From JBDRHL01 sp043816955 (lineage in GTDB: Bacteria; Planctomycetota; Phycisphaerae; Sedimentisphaerales; CAYZTY01): 8,037 nt of DNA. The DNA lies in NCBI GenBank assembly GCA_043816955.1, contig JBDRHL010000252.1, positions 1-8,037 of the forward strand. The letters run 5' to 3'. A program made the position numbers and the translations under genes. This document shows, one piece after another, positions 1-6,902 of the stretch; the stretch's first letter is position 1; each line of letters opens with the position of its first letter. Under the pieces are notes generated by a model. It was not told where the DNA came from and made no database searches. It was given only the letters and a program-made list of their open reading frames with translations.

Positions 1-108
1 AAGCTTTTTTATCGACTACTACAGCAGGCAGTATCTGTGGAGCCGATGACTTACGGACGGCTTCTCAAACATGAGCGACAGCCAAAATCTGAAATGCACA
101 ATATATAG
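1..108 (+). CDS. C-terminal tail of an unidentified protein, possibly a transposase (partial)
   Basis: Frame 1 is open from the first base of the window to a TAG at 106-108, giving 35 residues. It begins KLFYRLLQQAVSVEPM, continues with TYGRLLKHERQPKSE and ends MHNI. The charged, helical composition and the position, just before the point where a host gene is cut off at about 137, fit the C-terminus of an insertion-sequence transposase followed by a short terminal stretch. I do not recognise the family. The tail does not resemble what I recall of the C-terminus of the transposase family at the right edge, so it may come from a different element. The reading frame is seen directly; the transposase identity is inference. 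A chance open frame of 35 codons cannot be excluded, although the peptide looks protein-like. Confidence 0.45.
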   Translation, partial: KLFYRLLQQAVSVEPMTYGRLLKHERQPKSEMHNI

Positions 109-142
109 AGCCAACTGGAGCTAAGGAGATACCCCCTTAAAA
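109..142. mobile_element. Probable end of a mobile element and junction with the truncated Gfo/Idh gene
   Basis: The oxidoreductase frame read leftward is recognisable until its residues SAIKF, encoded just right of 137, then meets a TAA at 139-137. The sequence beyond it shows no further oxidoreductase homology in the minus frame I followed. The 28 bases between the tail of the plus-strand frame (stop at 106-108) and this point would be the end of the inserted element. A small imperfect palindrome, TAAGG at 122-126 and CCTTA at 135-139, sits exactly at the junction. No matching inverted repeat or target-site duplication can be found because the rest of the element lies outside the window. 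Confidence 0.35.
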
Positions 143-868
143 CTTTATAGCAGAGTATGGGCACTTTGATTCAATAGGGCAATCAAGGCAGCGGTTGCCG
201 GCACCGTCTGGCTTGTTGAGCTTCTGGAAATGCAAAAGATTCCCAAAAGAGGAAACCGCAATACAAGGTACACCCATTATGTACCTTATCCAGTCAAGAT
301 CATGACAGGATTTCTGAAGCAGCATACAGGAAGATTTTTCGGAATTTGCAAAAGAACCTCGCACAAATCCGTGCGCAAAGTGCCAATAGCCGATAGGCTC
401 CAGGTGTTGGATGCTTACCAAACGACCTATAGCTCCTGCGCCAATTATTTCCTTCAGTTTTCGAGTATAATCCGTATAGCGCAGACAATGACAAACAACA
501 CATAGTATCTTGTTATCAGTAACCGCCTGGACGATCTGTCTGCATCCTTGTTCGGTCGGAGCCATCGGCTTTTCTAAAAGAAGATGGTAGCCCTTTTTCG
601 CAAAGGCCTTTGCGGGTTCTACGTGCATTTGGTCTGGAGTAGCTATCAACACGGCATCTGCAAATTTTCGGCGTTTCGCAATTTCCTTCCAATCAGAAAA
701 CACATTCTGAATCGGAATATTGTGTTTTTGGGCCATTTGGTTTCGCCAATGCTGACGCGGTTCCGCTACAGCAACCACCTTGGCTTTGCCTGGATTATCA
801 AAAAAATAGTCAGCAAAAAGTGTCCCGCGTCCCCCAGCACCGACAATAATTATTTTTATTTCTTTCAT
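137..868 (-). pseudogene. Gfo/Idh/MocA family oxidoreductase, 3' truncated
   Basis: NAD(P)-dependent sugar or polyol oxidoreductase, cytoplasmic. The start is ATG at 868-866, preceded by AAGGTGA at 873-879 with a 4-nt spacer; the open frame extends further upstream to 970 but that part overlaps the end of the previous gene. The N-terminal Rossmann fold carries VGAGGRG at residues 9-15 and the family motif LLLEKP at 96-101 with the conserved Lys. A catalytic-region motif KSCHDLD lies at 186-192. A cysteine cluster CLDCPIESKC (C227, C230, C236) follows, as in the second Gfo/Idh protein of this window. The product is only 243 residues, whereas this subfamily usually has about 380-460, and it stops seven residues after the last cysteine. 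The C-terminal part of the alpha/beta substrate domain is therefore missing. The gap to the upstream gene is 28 bp, so it is the last gene of the operon. It is probably non-functional. Confidence 0.85.
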
Positions 869-872
869 AAGA

Positions 873-879
873 TCACCTT
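873..879 (-). promoter_or_regulatory. Ribosome binding site of the truncated Gfo/Idh gene
   Basis: The minus strand reads AAGGTGA, four bases before the ATG at 868-866. It fixes the start inside the longer open frame, which otherwise runs to 970 and would overlap the preceding gene by about 70 bp. Confidence 0.6.
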
Positions 880-896
880 TATCCAATCTGTCCATT

Positions 897-3482
897 TTAA
901 TAATCTTTGGCCGGTGCAAAACACCAGAGGTTACCTGCAAAATCATATACAAAAAGTAAATTACCATCAATTGCCAAGTCAGTTTTTACAGGTGTCCCTA
1001 TTCTATACTCCCATTTAACATCACCGGTTTTATCTATAGCGCGAATGGATGTATCATCATGACCGAAGTAGGCCAGATCACCGGAAACTACAGGCGTTGA
1101 AAACCCGCCAAGAACTTGCCTTCTTGACCTTTCAAAGCGATCTGCTTCACGACCACAGGGTACTTTCCATAAAATCTCGCCGGTTTTTGAGTCTAATGCT
1201 GCAAGATCTGTCCCGTTAACAAGAATCATATCATTAAAAACCGTAGGAGTCGGAGGCGCACTGCCTTCATTCATCACAATGGTTCCCCATAATAACTCAC
1301 CGGTTTTCATATCGAGTGCCCTGGCTCCATCCTGAAAGGAGTAAATAAATTTGCCATTATAGAGAATCCCTGCTGAGGTTGATTTTGCACTGGCTGAACT
1401 CTGCCAGAGAACATCGCCGGAAGGCAATTTTATCGCAAAACGTCCGCTATGGCTTGCAAAGTACATAATATCATTATCTACTGTTGGCACGGTTTCACCT
1501 ATATAACACATATTTTTGTCAAATTCTGCTATTTGTTCACCGGTCTTGTAATCCAGCAAAAGCAGCGACTCATAAAAATTATAAGCCAAAAGACCATATT
1601 TTGTTGGAACCGGACTGGCAGTGTTAAGACCCAAAGGCCGTCCAAGCCTGTATTCAGGCTTTAATGGTTTGCTCCATATAAGCTTACCACTATAAGCATT
1701 CATGGCCGCTGCCCAACTTTCACCGGTTACAATATAAACAGTATCCTTGTAGACAGTTGCACCTGCACGAATATCACCTTTTGGAGAAGGTGTATACCAT
1801 ATCTTTACCCCCGTTTTGGCATCAAGACACAATACACCACTGCGATAGTTTCCAACAGTAGGATCGGTTACGACAACATATACATAGCCATTTACAACCA
1901 CAGGATCAGCGTAAACAGTACGGGTGGAGCCTGTGTGCTTTATCCACAAAGGATGCAAGTTCTCGCCCGGCCCTTTGGAGAAAGATGCCTCAGATTTATT
2001 CAACTGGCTCCGGCTCAATTGCGGTTTCGCCAACTGCCTGTTTAATACCTGTACAACCTGCTGCCGCTTCCAAACCTGTCCTGTACTATCCACGGCTTCA
2101 AGTTCAAACTTATATTCTCCAACTTCATTGGCATCAAACGTGCCGAACCAGGACCAATCTCCTTCATCAACAAGACGCGGGAATTGCTTTTGGTCTGTTT
2201 GCGATGTGATCTGACATGTTAGTTTTTTTACCTTTTTAGCCGAGTCATAAGCAAGGATCATAAGAGGCTGAACACCTGAAACAGTTTTTGGGCCTGGTGC
2301 AAATACCTTCAACCGCTCATGTTGACCTGCAATTCTTAATTCGCTACGAACACCTTCCGGCCCTACATGAACCCAGCTATAAGGCCTTGTATAAGCCCCC
2401 CAATCTCGCCCACGAGCAGGAGCTGACAGCAATAGAGGAACATCGCCACGACTACCGCGTCCGACAAAATGCCAATGACCAAAAAGCTGACAGATAATAT
2501 TTATACCCTCTTCTTTACACTTATCAAACCATTCAGCAGGCATGAAATAGTGTGTCGCAATGATTACCGGCATGTCTTTGGGAATCGATTTCAAATCCGC
2601 CTGGATCCAAGCCTCTTGCCGTTTTTGAAATTCCGGCCCGACGAAATGCATTTCAGTAACAAACTGTACGAAATGAACTCCGCCATAATTCCAGGAATAA
2701 TATGGCGGCCCGACTCTAAGTTCATAGTTTATCGTGCTTCTTGGTTTGAGACAGTTGCCATCGTGACCTCCAAATATATCATAAACACGAATTTTGGAAG
2801 CCTTCCTTATCCGATCATACATATCAAACTGATAATGCGTACCCATAACCGTCAGATCGCCAATATTTGTCATAAAAGCCGGACTGCCGCTAGTATCAGT
2901 CATCTGTGCAAAATCCTTCTCTATCGCTAGCATCTCCTCTGTCGTCTGAAACTGGCTGTCACTGGTACTGATAAACCAAAACTCCTTTCGCTTCGAAAGT
3001 GGATCTTCAACAAATCCGAATTCGGCTTTATAAGTTTCTTTTTCACTATCAAAGGGGATGCGGATAAAATACGTATTCGTAGGTCGATATCCGGTTGGGC
3101 GAGTAGCCACGACAAAGCGACTGTGCCGCTCATTGGTCATCTCCAATGTGAAACTAAAAGTGCCGTCAGAACTGCTGTTAACAACGTTTAAGCCGTCGGT
3201 AACGGATACTTGCGAAAGGCCGTGTTCGGTCGCATCACGCTCGCCGTTCTCATTTTCATCCAGGAAAACCGTCCCTGAAACTTGTACCAATCGTGGTATG
3301 GCCTCACCGATATTGGGGTCCGGACGCTGCGGTACTTCAATTTTAGCTGCCGCAAGTTCGGAATCAGAATAACCACGCAAAAACTCTTCCGTCCGGGTTG
3401 TGCCTTCTGCAGTATGAAAGCAAACAAATAATGACAAAACTATGCTCAACAAGCCTGAACTCAGAACGCGACTCGTTAACAT
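897..3482 (-). CDS. Secreted metallophosphoesterase fused to a PQQ-type beta-propeller
   Basis: 861 residues from the ATG at 3482-3480. That ATG lies 6 nt after AGGAG; the ATG two codons upstream at 3488 directly abuts AGGAG and is a less likely start. Numbering below is from the 3488 ATG. A Sec signal peptide is seen (TSR, hydrophobic 8-24, then HTAEG), so export is likely. Residues about 65-145 resemble the prealbumin-like N-terminal domain of calcineurin-like phosphoesterases (SGTVFLDENENGERD). The phosphoesterase domain, about 168-360, shows SDSQ (176-179), GDLTVMG (210-216), GGHD (240-243), THYF (312-315) and GHWH (337-340). A calcineurin-type C-terminal domain covers about 365-482. From about 515 to the end a propeller has at least six PQQ-like repeats: LDAKTGVKIW, MNAYSGKLIW, LDYKTGEQIA, IKLPSGDVLW, LDMKTGELLW, LDSKTGEILW. 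The Asn of canonical GNHD is Gly and the last residue of GDxxD is Val, so catalysis is uncertain. Substrate unknown. Domain calls are secure; the role in the operon (extracytoplasmic hydrolysis or ligand sensing) is inference. Confidence 0.88.
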   Translation of the reverse strand: MLTSRVLSSGLLSIVLSLFVCFHTAEGTTRTEEFLRGYSDSELAAAKIEVPQRPDPNIGEAIPRLVQVSGTVFLDENENGERDATEHGLSQVSVTDGLNVVNSSSDGTFSFTLEMTNERHSRFVVATRPTGYRPTNTYFIRIPFDSEKETYKAEFGFVEDPLSKRKEFWFISTSDSQFQTTEEMLAIEKDFAQMTDTSGSPAFMTNIGDLTVMGTHYQFDMYDRIRKASKIRVYDIFGGHDGNCLKPRSTINYELRVGPPYYSWNYGGVHFVQFVTEMHFVGPEFQKRQEAWIQADLKSIPKDMPVIIATHYFMPAEWFDKCKEEGINIICQLFGHWHFVGRGSRGDVPLLLSAPARGRDWGAYTRPYSWVHVGPEGVRSELRIAGQHERLKVFAPGPKTVSGVQPLMILAYDSAKKVKKLTCQITSQTDQKQFPRLVDEGDWSWFGTFDANEVGEYKFELEAVDSTGQVWKRQQVVQVLNRQLAKPQLSRSQLNKSEASFSKGPGENLHPLWIKHTGSTRTVYADPVVVNGYVYVVVTDPTVGNYRSGVLCLDAKTGVKIWYTPSPKGDIRAGATVYKDTVYIVTGESWAAAMNAYSGKLIWSKPLKPEYRLGRPLGLNTASPVPTKYGLLAYNFYESLLLLDYKTGEQIAEFDKNMCYIGETVPTVDNDIMYFASHSGRFAIKLPSGDVLWQSSASAKSTSAGILYNGKFIYSFQDGARALDMKTGELLWGTIVMNEGSAPPTPTVFNDMILVNGTDLAALDSKTGEILWKVPCGREADRFERSRRQVLGGFSTPVVSGDLAYFGHDDTSIRAIDKTGDVKWEYRIGTPVKTDLAIDGNLLFVYDFAGNLWCFAPAKDY

Positions 3483-3537
3483 TTCCATCTCCTATTATAA
3501 TACGTTAACAAAAAAGTGATTTTACAGAACTCGTTAG
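3474..3537. repeat. Three CGTTA(AC) words at 29-bp spacing around the start of the propeller gene
   Basis: CGTTAAC occurs at 3474-3480 and 3503-3509, and CGTTAG at 3532-3537, each starting exactly 29 bases after the previous one. GTTAAC is itself a palindrome. The first copy lies inside codons just after the start, the others in the 80-bp gap to the upstream gene. CGTTAAC also occurs at 6032-6038, over the start of the second Gfo/Idh gene, and once inside the propeller gene near 1214. An operator role is speculation. Confidence 0.25.
3489..3493 (-). promoter_or_regulatory. Ribosome binding site deciding the start of the propeller gene
   Basis: The minus strand reads AGGAG directly against the ATG at 3488-3486, leaving no spacer. 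The next in-frame ATG at 3482-3480 has a 6-nt spacer, which is normal. This favours the downstream start. Confidence 0.65.
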
Positions 3538-3565
3538 TGCCATTAATTCGGTGTAGTAGTTCAGG

Positions 3566-4597
3566 CTAATAATACACCGAGGCCTGCCTTGCTGCTTTCA
3601 TCATGGCTGTCACATTTTCGGTGGTGCTATTTTGAGTTATGCCTTCCGAAGTTGAAAAGATATATGCTCCTGCATCTTTGTTACACTCTATCATACTAAG
3701 CGTTCTATCGTAAACCTCATCGGGCGTTGCATCCCTTAGGACTTCGACTGGGTTAAGATTTCCCATCAAACATTTTTTATGATTTATAAGTTCCTTTATT
3801 TTTTTAATTTCAACTTTTTCGCCAAGATTTACAGTATCGACCGGCAAATCTGCCTGCAGCTTAATATGCGGAATGGAATTTTCCGAGGTATGATAAATAA
3901 TGAATAGCCCGCTTCTCTTCAGTTCAAGCGCTACGGTTTTGGTATAGGGAACAGAAAACTCTTCAAACATAGCCAGTGATAAAAACTGCGAAGAAGAAAA
4001 ACAATCACCTATCCAAAGTATCTCAGCCCCGGCGTCCTGCTGAGCTTTACCCCATCGGATAATATAGTCAACAAGTATTCCCATAGCGTCTTTAACGAGC
4101 TGGGGCTTATCAATAATTGCAAAAAGCAATGGCTCTATTCCGAACAAAAGCCCTACAGAACTAAATGGCGCAGCTACACGCCCGGCGAGACATGCTGATC
4201 CGTCAAGTTTTTTTCTTACCTGCCGGATAGCTTCGAGATGAATTGGCATTCGCCCCTGGGCAAAATCAGGAAACGCCAGTTTTTTTATTGTTTCAGGTGT
4301 AAAAGAAAAATATCTTCTTGGCATAGCTGGTATATCTTCTTCATCAGTCATCTCAAGACCGAAAGGCTCCCATTCTACATAATCATCTGGGAAAATAAGA
4401 GCCCAGTCATAGCCAAATTTCTGAACGCTCTGACAGTTCATCTGGACTATTTTTTCCAGATCAAGGCGATTCTGGCGATATGTCATGCCAGCAAATCTCA
4501 TGTTAAACTCCAAACCCAGTGGCAATAGGGGGACGCGATTTGGAGTTTGACAATTAGAACATTTTCGCAAATCGTCTAAAATAGTTGGCGAACTCAC
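3566..4597 (-). CDS. Uroporphyrinogen decarboxylase/MtaA-like TIM-barrel protein, function unknown
   Basis: 343 residues from GTG at 4597-4595, which has AAGGA at 4605-4609 and a 7-nt spacer. A TTG at 4615 would add six residues but has a poor ribosome site. Family marks are TPNRVPLLPLGLEF near the N-terminus, the central GAEILWIGDCFSS segment (about residues 190-202), GLFIIYHTSEN (about 230-240), CLMGNLNP (about 276-283) and FSTSEGITQNSTTENV (about 314-329). Relatives include haem-pathway UroD and the methylcobalamin:CoM methyltransferases MtaA/MtbA, whose zinc is held by H-x-C and a distant Cys. Here the His is kept (H236) but the first Cys is Ser (S238) and the second site aligns with Glu (E318). 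It is therefore unlikely to be a standard zinc methyltransferase. Such proteins are frequent beside Gfo/Idh genes in PVC-group catabolic clusters, with no assigned reaction that I know of. It lies 46 bp downstream of the Gfo/Idh gene and is likely cotranscribed. No haem biosynthesis genes are nearby. Confidence 0.87.
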   Translation of the reverse strand: MSSPTILDDLRKCSNCQTPNRVPLLPLGLEFNMRFAGMTYRQNRLDLEKIVQMNCQSVQKFGYDWALIFPDDYVEWEPFGLEMTDEEDIPAMPRRYFSFTPETIKKLAFPDFAQGRMPIHLEAIRQVRKKLDGSACLAGRVAAPFSSVGLLFGIEPLLFAIIDKPQLVKDAMGILVDYIIRWGKAQQDAGAEILWIGDCFSSSQFLSLAMFEEFSVPYTKTVALELKRSGLFIIYHTSENSIPHIKLQADLPVDTVNLGEKVEIKKIKELINHKKCLMGNLNPVEVLRDATPDEVYDRTLSMIECNKDAGAYIFSTSEGITQNSTTENVTAMMKAARQASVYY

Positions 4598-4604
4598 GAG
4601 GATA

Positions 4605-4609
4605 TCCTT
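4605..4609 (-). promoter_or_regulatory. Ribosome binding site of the UroD-like gene
   Basis: The minus strand reads AAGGA seven bases before the GTG at 4597-4595. This supports the GTG over the upstream TTG at 4615-4613, before which only a weak A-rich AAAGA-like stretch is seen. Confidence 0.55.
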
Positions 4610-4643
4610 AAACAATCGAATCTTTATTCTTTTTTAGACACAG

Positions 4644-6032
4644 TTACCAAGGCAGATTATTTGCATTGGCCTTTACGCCATCACTGTATCTTTCTGAATC
4701 GGAAACATAAGAAATTCGCTCTTGCCCAACCGGCATTTTCGGAAACTCCGGCTCAGGCAGGCCGGTAACAAGCTCGTCGATATAAATCATCTGTCCGTTT
4801 GCCATTGACTTGTTGGCTGCTATGCCGATGAGCACAGAATAAGATCCCTGGACATAGTCCGCACATCGACGCAAAGGGTCTGACTTCAAAGGATTGAATA
4901 TGTCGTTTAGCATGACAACATCTCCTCCTGCGTGCGAACCGAAGCCTTTCTTGACTTCGATAGAATAAGGCGTTTTGAAATGGGGAAAGACCTTAATCGA
5001 AGTACCTTCCGGTCGTACAGAACCCTGCACCCTCCCATCACCGCTCACATATGAGGACTCCTGAGACAAATGCTCCAGCCTGCCTTTGGTTCCATTAAAC
5101 GCAACCTTATAGCCTTCCCACGGAGTAAAGGCGTTAAGGCTATAACTGAGAAAAACCCGATTTCGGTATTCAACAATTACATTCATCGAATCTTCAATAT
5201 CAATGTCTTCGTCGAAGATACAACAATCCCGGATATACCCATCGTATTTTTCATTCTTAAGATACAGATCTTTCATGATTTCAAAAGCGTTTATGTCGAG
5301 ATAAAAATTGCATTTGTGCTTTAGTTGGCAATCCAGACAACGCTTTGCGTGGTTTTCCAATCCATAACGCTTAGCTTGACTGGCATTATAGAAAATTTTT
5401 CCACCTCGGGCAAAAACGGTTTTGGGTACAGAACTCAACCACCAGTTAATTAAATCAAAATGATGACTTGCTTTATGCACCATCAGACCGCCCGAATTAG
5501 CCTTTTTGCGATGCCAGCGTCGGTAATAATCAACACCATGATTAGTATCAAGCCACCACTGGAATTCTACGGATAGTATTTTGCCAATAACTCCGTCCAT
5601 CAAAAGCTCTTTTACCTGTGAGCGAGCTGGTGAATAACGGCAGTTAAATGTAACTCGTACACTCTTGCCGGTTTTTTTAACCGCATCAATTATTCGCTGG
5701 CAACGTTTTTCGTCTGTCGTCATTGGTTTTTCCACGATAACATCAAAGCCACTCTCAAGAGAACGGCAGATATACTCGTCATGAGAAAAATCCCACGTGC
5801 AGATTATGACACAATCGGGATTGTGGCAGGCAAGCATTTTTTCAAAATCTTCAGCGGGATAAATCACAAGTTCCTGACCAATAGATTTGAATTTTTCACG
5901 AGCCAGATTCAACCGACCCTTGTTGTTGTCACAGACAGCAGTCAATTTCGTACTATCCTTATATTTGCCGGTAATTGCCTCCGTAAACATCCTGGCTCTG
6001 CCGCCAATACCCACTAATACATAAGTTTGCAC
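4644..6032 (-). CDS. Gfo/Idh/MocA family oxidoreductase (complete)
   Basis: NAD(P)-dependent oxidoreductase of a sugar, sugar acid or cyclitol, cytoplasmic. The start could be GTG at 6041 (only 1 nt after AGGAG) or GTG at 6032 (10 nt after it). I chose 6032, which gives MQTYVLVGIGGRARMF and the usual distance to the Rossmann motif. Residues are numbered from 6041. The nucleotide fold has VGIGGRA (10-16) and AVCDNN after the second strand (35-40). VIVEKP (101-106) carries the family Lys, and HKASHHFDL (189-197) the catalytic-region His and Asp. A cysteine cluster CLDCQLKHKC (C235, C238, C244) is followed by a CC pair at 273-274, which suggests a structural metal site in this subfamily. The C-terminal domain is complete (NAFTPWEGYKVAFNGTKGR, then GSHAGGD at 369-374). 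Length, 462-465 residues, fits long Gfo/Idh proteins of PVC bacteria. It lies between the SDR and UroD-like genes. The substrate is not recognisable. Confidence 0.9.
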   Translation of the reverse strand: MQTYVLVGIGGRARMFTEAITGKYKDSTKLTAVCDNNKGRLNLAREKFKSIGQELVIYPAEDFEKMLACHNPDCVIICTWDFSHDEYICRSLESGFDVIVEKPMTTDEKRCQRIIDAVKKTGKSVRVTFNCRYSPARSQVKELLMDGVIGKILSVEFQWWLDTNHGVDYYRRWHRKKANSGGLMVHKASHHFDLINWWLSSVPKTVFARGGKIFYNASQAKRYGLENHAKRCLDCQLKHKCNFYLDINAFEIMKDLYLKNEKYDGYIRDCCIFDEDIDIEDSMNVIVEYRNRVFLSYSLNAFTPWEGYKVAFNGTKGRLEHLSQESSYVSGDGRVQGSVRPEGTSIKVFPHFKTPYSIEVKKGFGSHAGGDVVMLNDIFNPLKSDPLRRCADYVQGSYSVLIGIAANKSMANGQMIYIDELVTGLPEPEFPKMPVGQERISYVSDSERYSDGVKANANNLPW

Positions 6033-6042
6033 GTTAACCACA

Positions 6043-6047
6043 CTCCT
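6043..6047 (-). promoter_or_regulatory. Ribosome binding site of the complete Gfo/Idh gene
   Basis: The minus strand reads AGGAG. It is 1 nt from the GTG at 6041 and 10 nt from the GTG at 6032. Neither spacing is ideal; the longer one is closer to the workable range, so the downstream GTG is preferred. Confidence 0.5.
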
Positions 6048-6087
6048 GAAAATTCAACCAGAACATTTTTCTTGATCTGTTGTTTCG

Positions 6088-6888
6088 CTATTCACCGGGT
6101 AATTTTGCCAAATCACCATTTATAGTCACTCCACCATCAGCTGTTATAATCGCCCCATTAATATATGAGGACTCGTTCGAAGCAAGAAAAAGTGCCAACT
6201 TAGCTACCTCCTCAGCAGTTCCATATCTTCTAAGGGGCGTTCTGAGGCCAAGGAATCTTTTTTCGTCGAACACAGGCGAATCTAAACTGCTTTGAGATAA
6301 CATCGGTGTTGCAATCGCTGCCGGCGCTATACAGTTAACTCTTATATTTTCAGGACCGAACTCTACTGCCATTGACCTTGTCAATGCTATAGTCGCACCT
6401 TTCGTGGCAGTATACGCATCGCAATTAGGAATGCCTGTTACACCCGCACTGGATGCGGTGTTTATAATTGATCCACCACCAGCCTTAATCATCAATGGAA
6501 TTGTATATTTACAAAACATATAAACGCTTTTGAGGTTAGTGCTTATTACTCTATCCCATATATCTTCATCAATATCTGTAATAGCTCCGTCGTCACTGGG
6601 CAGATAAACTGAAGCATTATTGTAAAGCACGTCGATTCTACCGTATTTTTTTTCTACTTTGCTGACACTGTCCATTACATCGCAAGCCTTCGAAACATCA
6701 TTTCTTATGAAATATACATCTTGTCCCTTGTTTTCTGCCTGCGAAACTAACGATTGAGCCGATTTTTCATCGATATCAACTATGGCAACCCGGGCACCTT
6801 CGTCAGCAAATATAATCGCCGCTGCTGCTCCAATTCCATTGGCACCTCCGGTTATTAATACAACTTGTCCATTCAGACGTTTCATCAT
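6088..6888 (-). CDS. Short-chain dehydrogenase/reductase (SDR), classical type
   Basis: 266 residues, cytoplasmic NAD(H)-dependent alcohol/ketone oxidoreductase. It has every hallmark of a classical SDR: TGGANGIG (residues 13-20) for dinucleotide binding, VDID after the second strand (Asp favours NAD over NADP), NNAS in place of the usual NNAG, a structural Asn in STNLKS, the catalytic Ser in NTASSAG, YTATK with catalytic Tyr and Lys, and YINGAIITADGG near the end. Two adjacent ATG codons (6888 and 6885) follow AAGGGG by 4 and 7 nt, so the start is uncertain by one codon. It lies 14 bp after the lipoyl-protein gene. Beside an acetoin- or 2-oxoacid-dehydrogenase-type operon it could act on a diketone/diol pair or on a sugar alcohol. 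The sequence alone does not decide this, since SDRs of this type act on many substrates. Confidence 0.92.
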   Translation of the reverse strand: MMKRLNGQVVLITGGANGIGAAAAIIFADEGARVAIVDIDEKSAQSLVSQAENKGQDVYFIRNDVSKACDVMDSVSKVEKKYGRIDVLYNNASVYLPSDDGAITDIDEDIWDRVISTNLKSVYMFCKYTIPLMIKAGGGSIINTASSAGVTGIPNCDAYTATKGATIALTRSMAVEFGPENIRVNCIAPAAIATPMLSQSSLDSPVFDEKRFLGLRTPLRRYGTAEEVAKLALFLASNESSYINGAIITADGGVTINGDLAKLPGE

Positions 6889-6892
6889 TAAG

Positions 6893-6898
6893 CCCCTT
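6893..6898 (-). promoter_or_regulatory. Ribosome binding site of the SDR gene
   Basis: The minus strand reads AAGGGG, 4 nt before the first and 7 nt before the second of two tandem ATG codons. It lies in the 14-bp gap after the lipoyl-protein stop at 6903-6905. Confidence 0.5.
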
Positions 6899-6902
6899 GT
6901 CG

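Noticed and set aside
869..970. N-terminal extension of the truncated Gfo/Idh frame up to 970
   Set aside because: It overlaps the end of the propeller gene and precedes a good ribosome site and the normal family start at 868; the extra residues show no homology.
2469..2930. 153-codon plus-strand open frame
   Set aside because: It lies antisense inside the clearly conserved metallophosphoesterase domain and shows no domain or credible ribosome site.
3494..3499. TATAAT on the minus strand just before the propeller gene, as a possible internal promoter
   Set aside because: It would start transcription at or inside the ribosome site, and no -35-like hexamer lies 16-18 bp upstream. It is likely chance in an AT-rich gap.
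3489..3565. Rho-independent terminator in the gap between the UroD-like and propeller genes
   Set aside because: No GC-rich stem followed by a T run is visible on the minus strand; the only T run follows no hairpin.
3566..4597. Haem-pathway uroporphyrinogen decarboxylase (hemE)
   Set aside because: The sequence matches the broader MtaA-like branch, haem genes are absent around it, and the context is catabolic.
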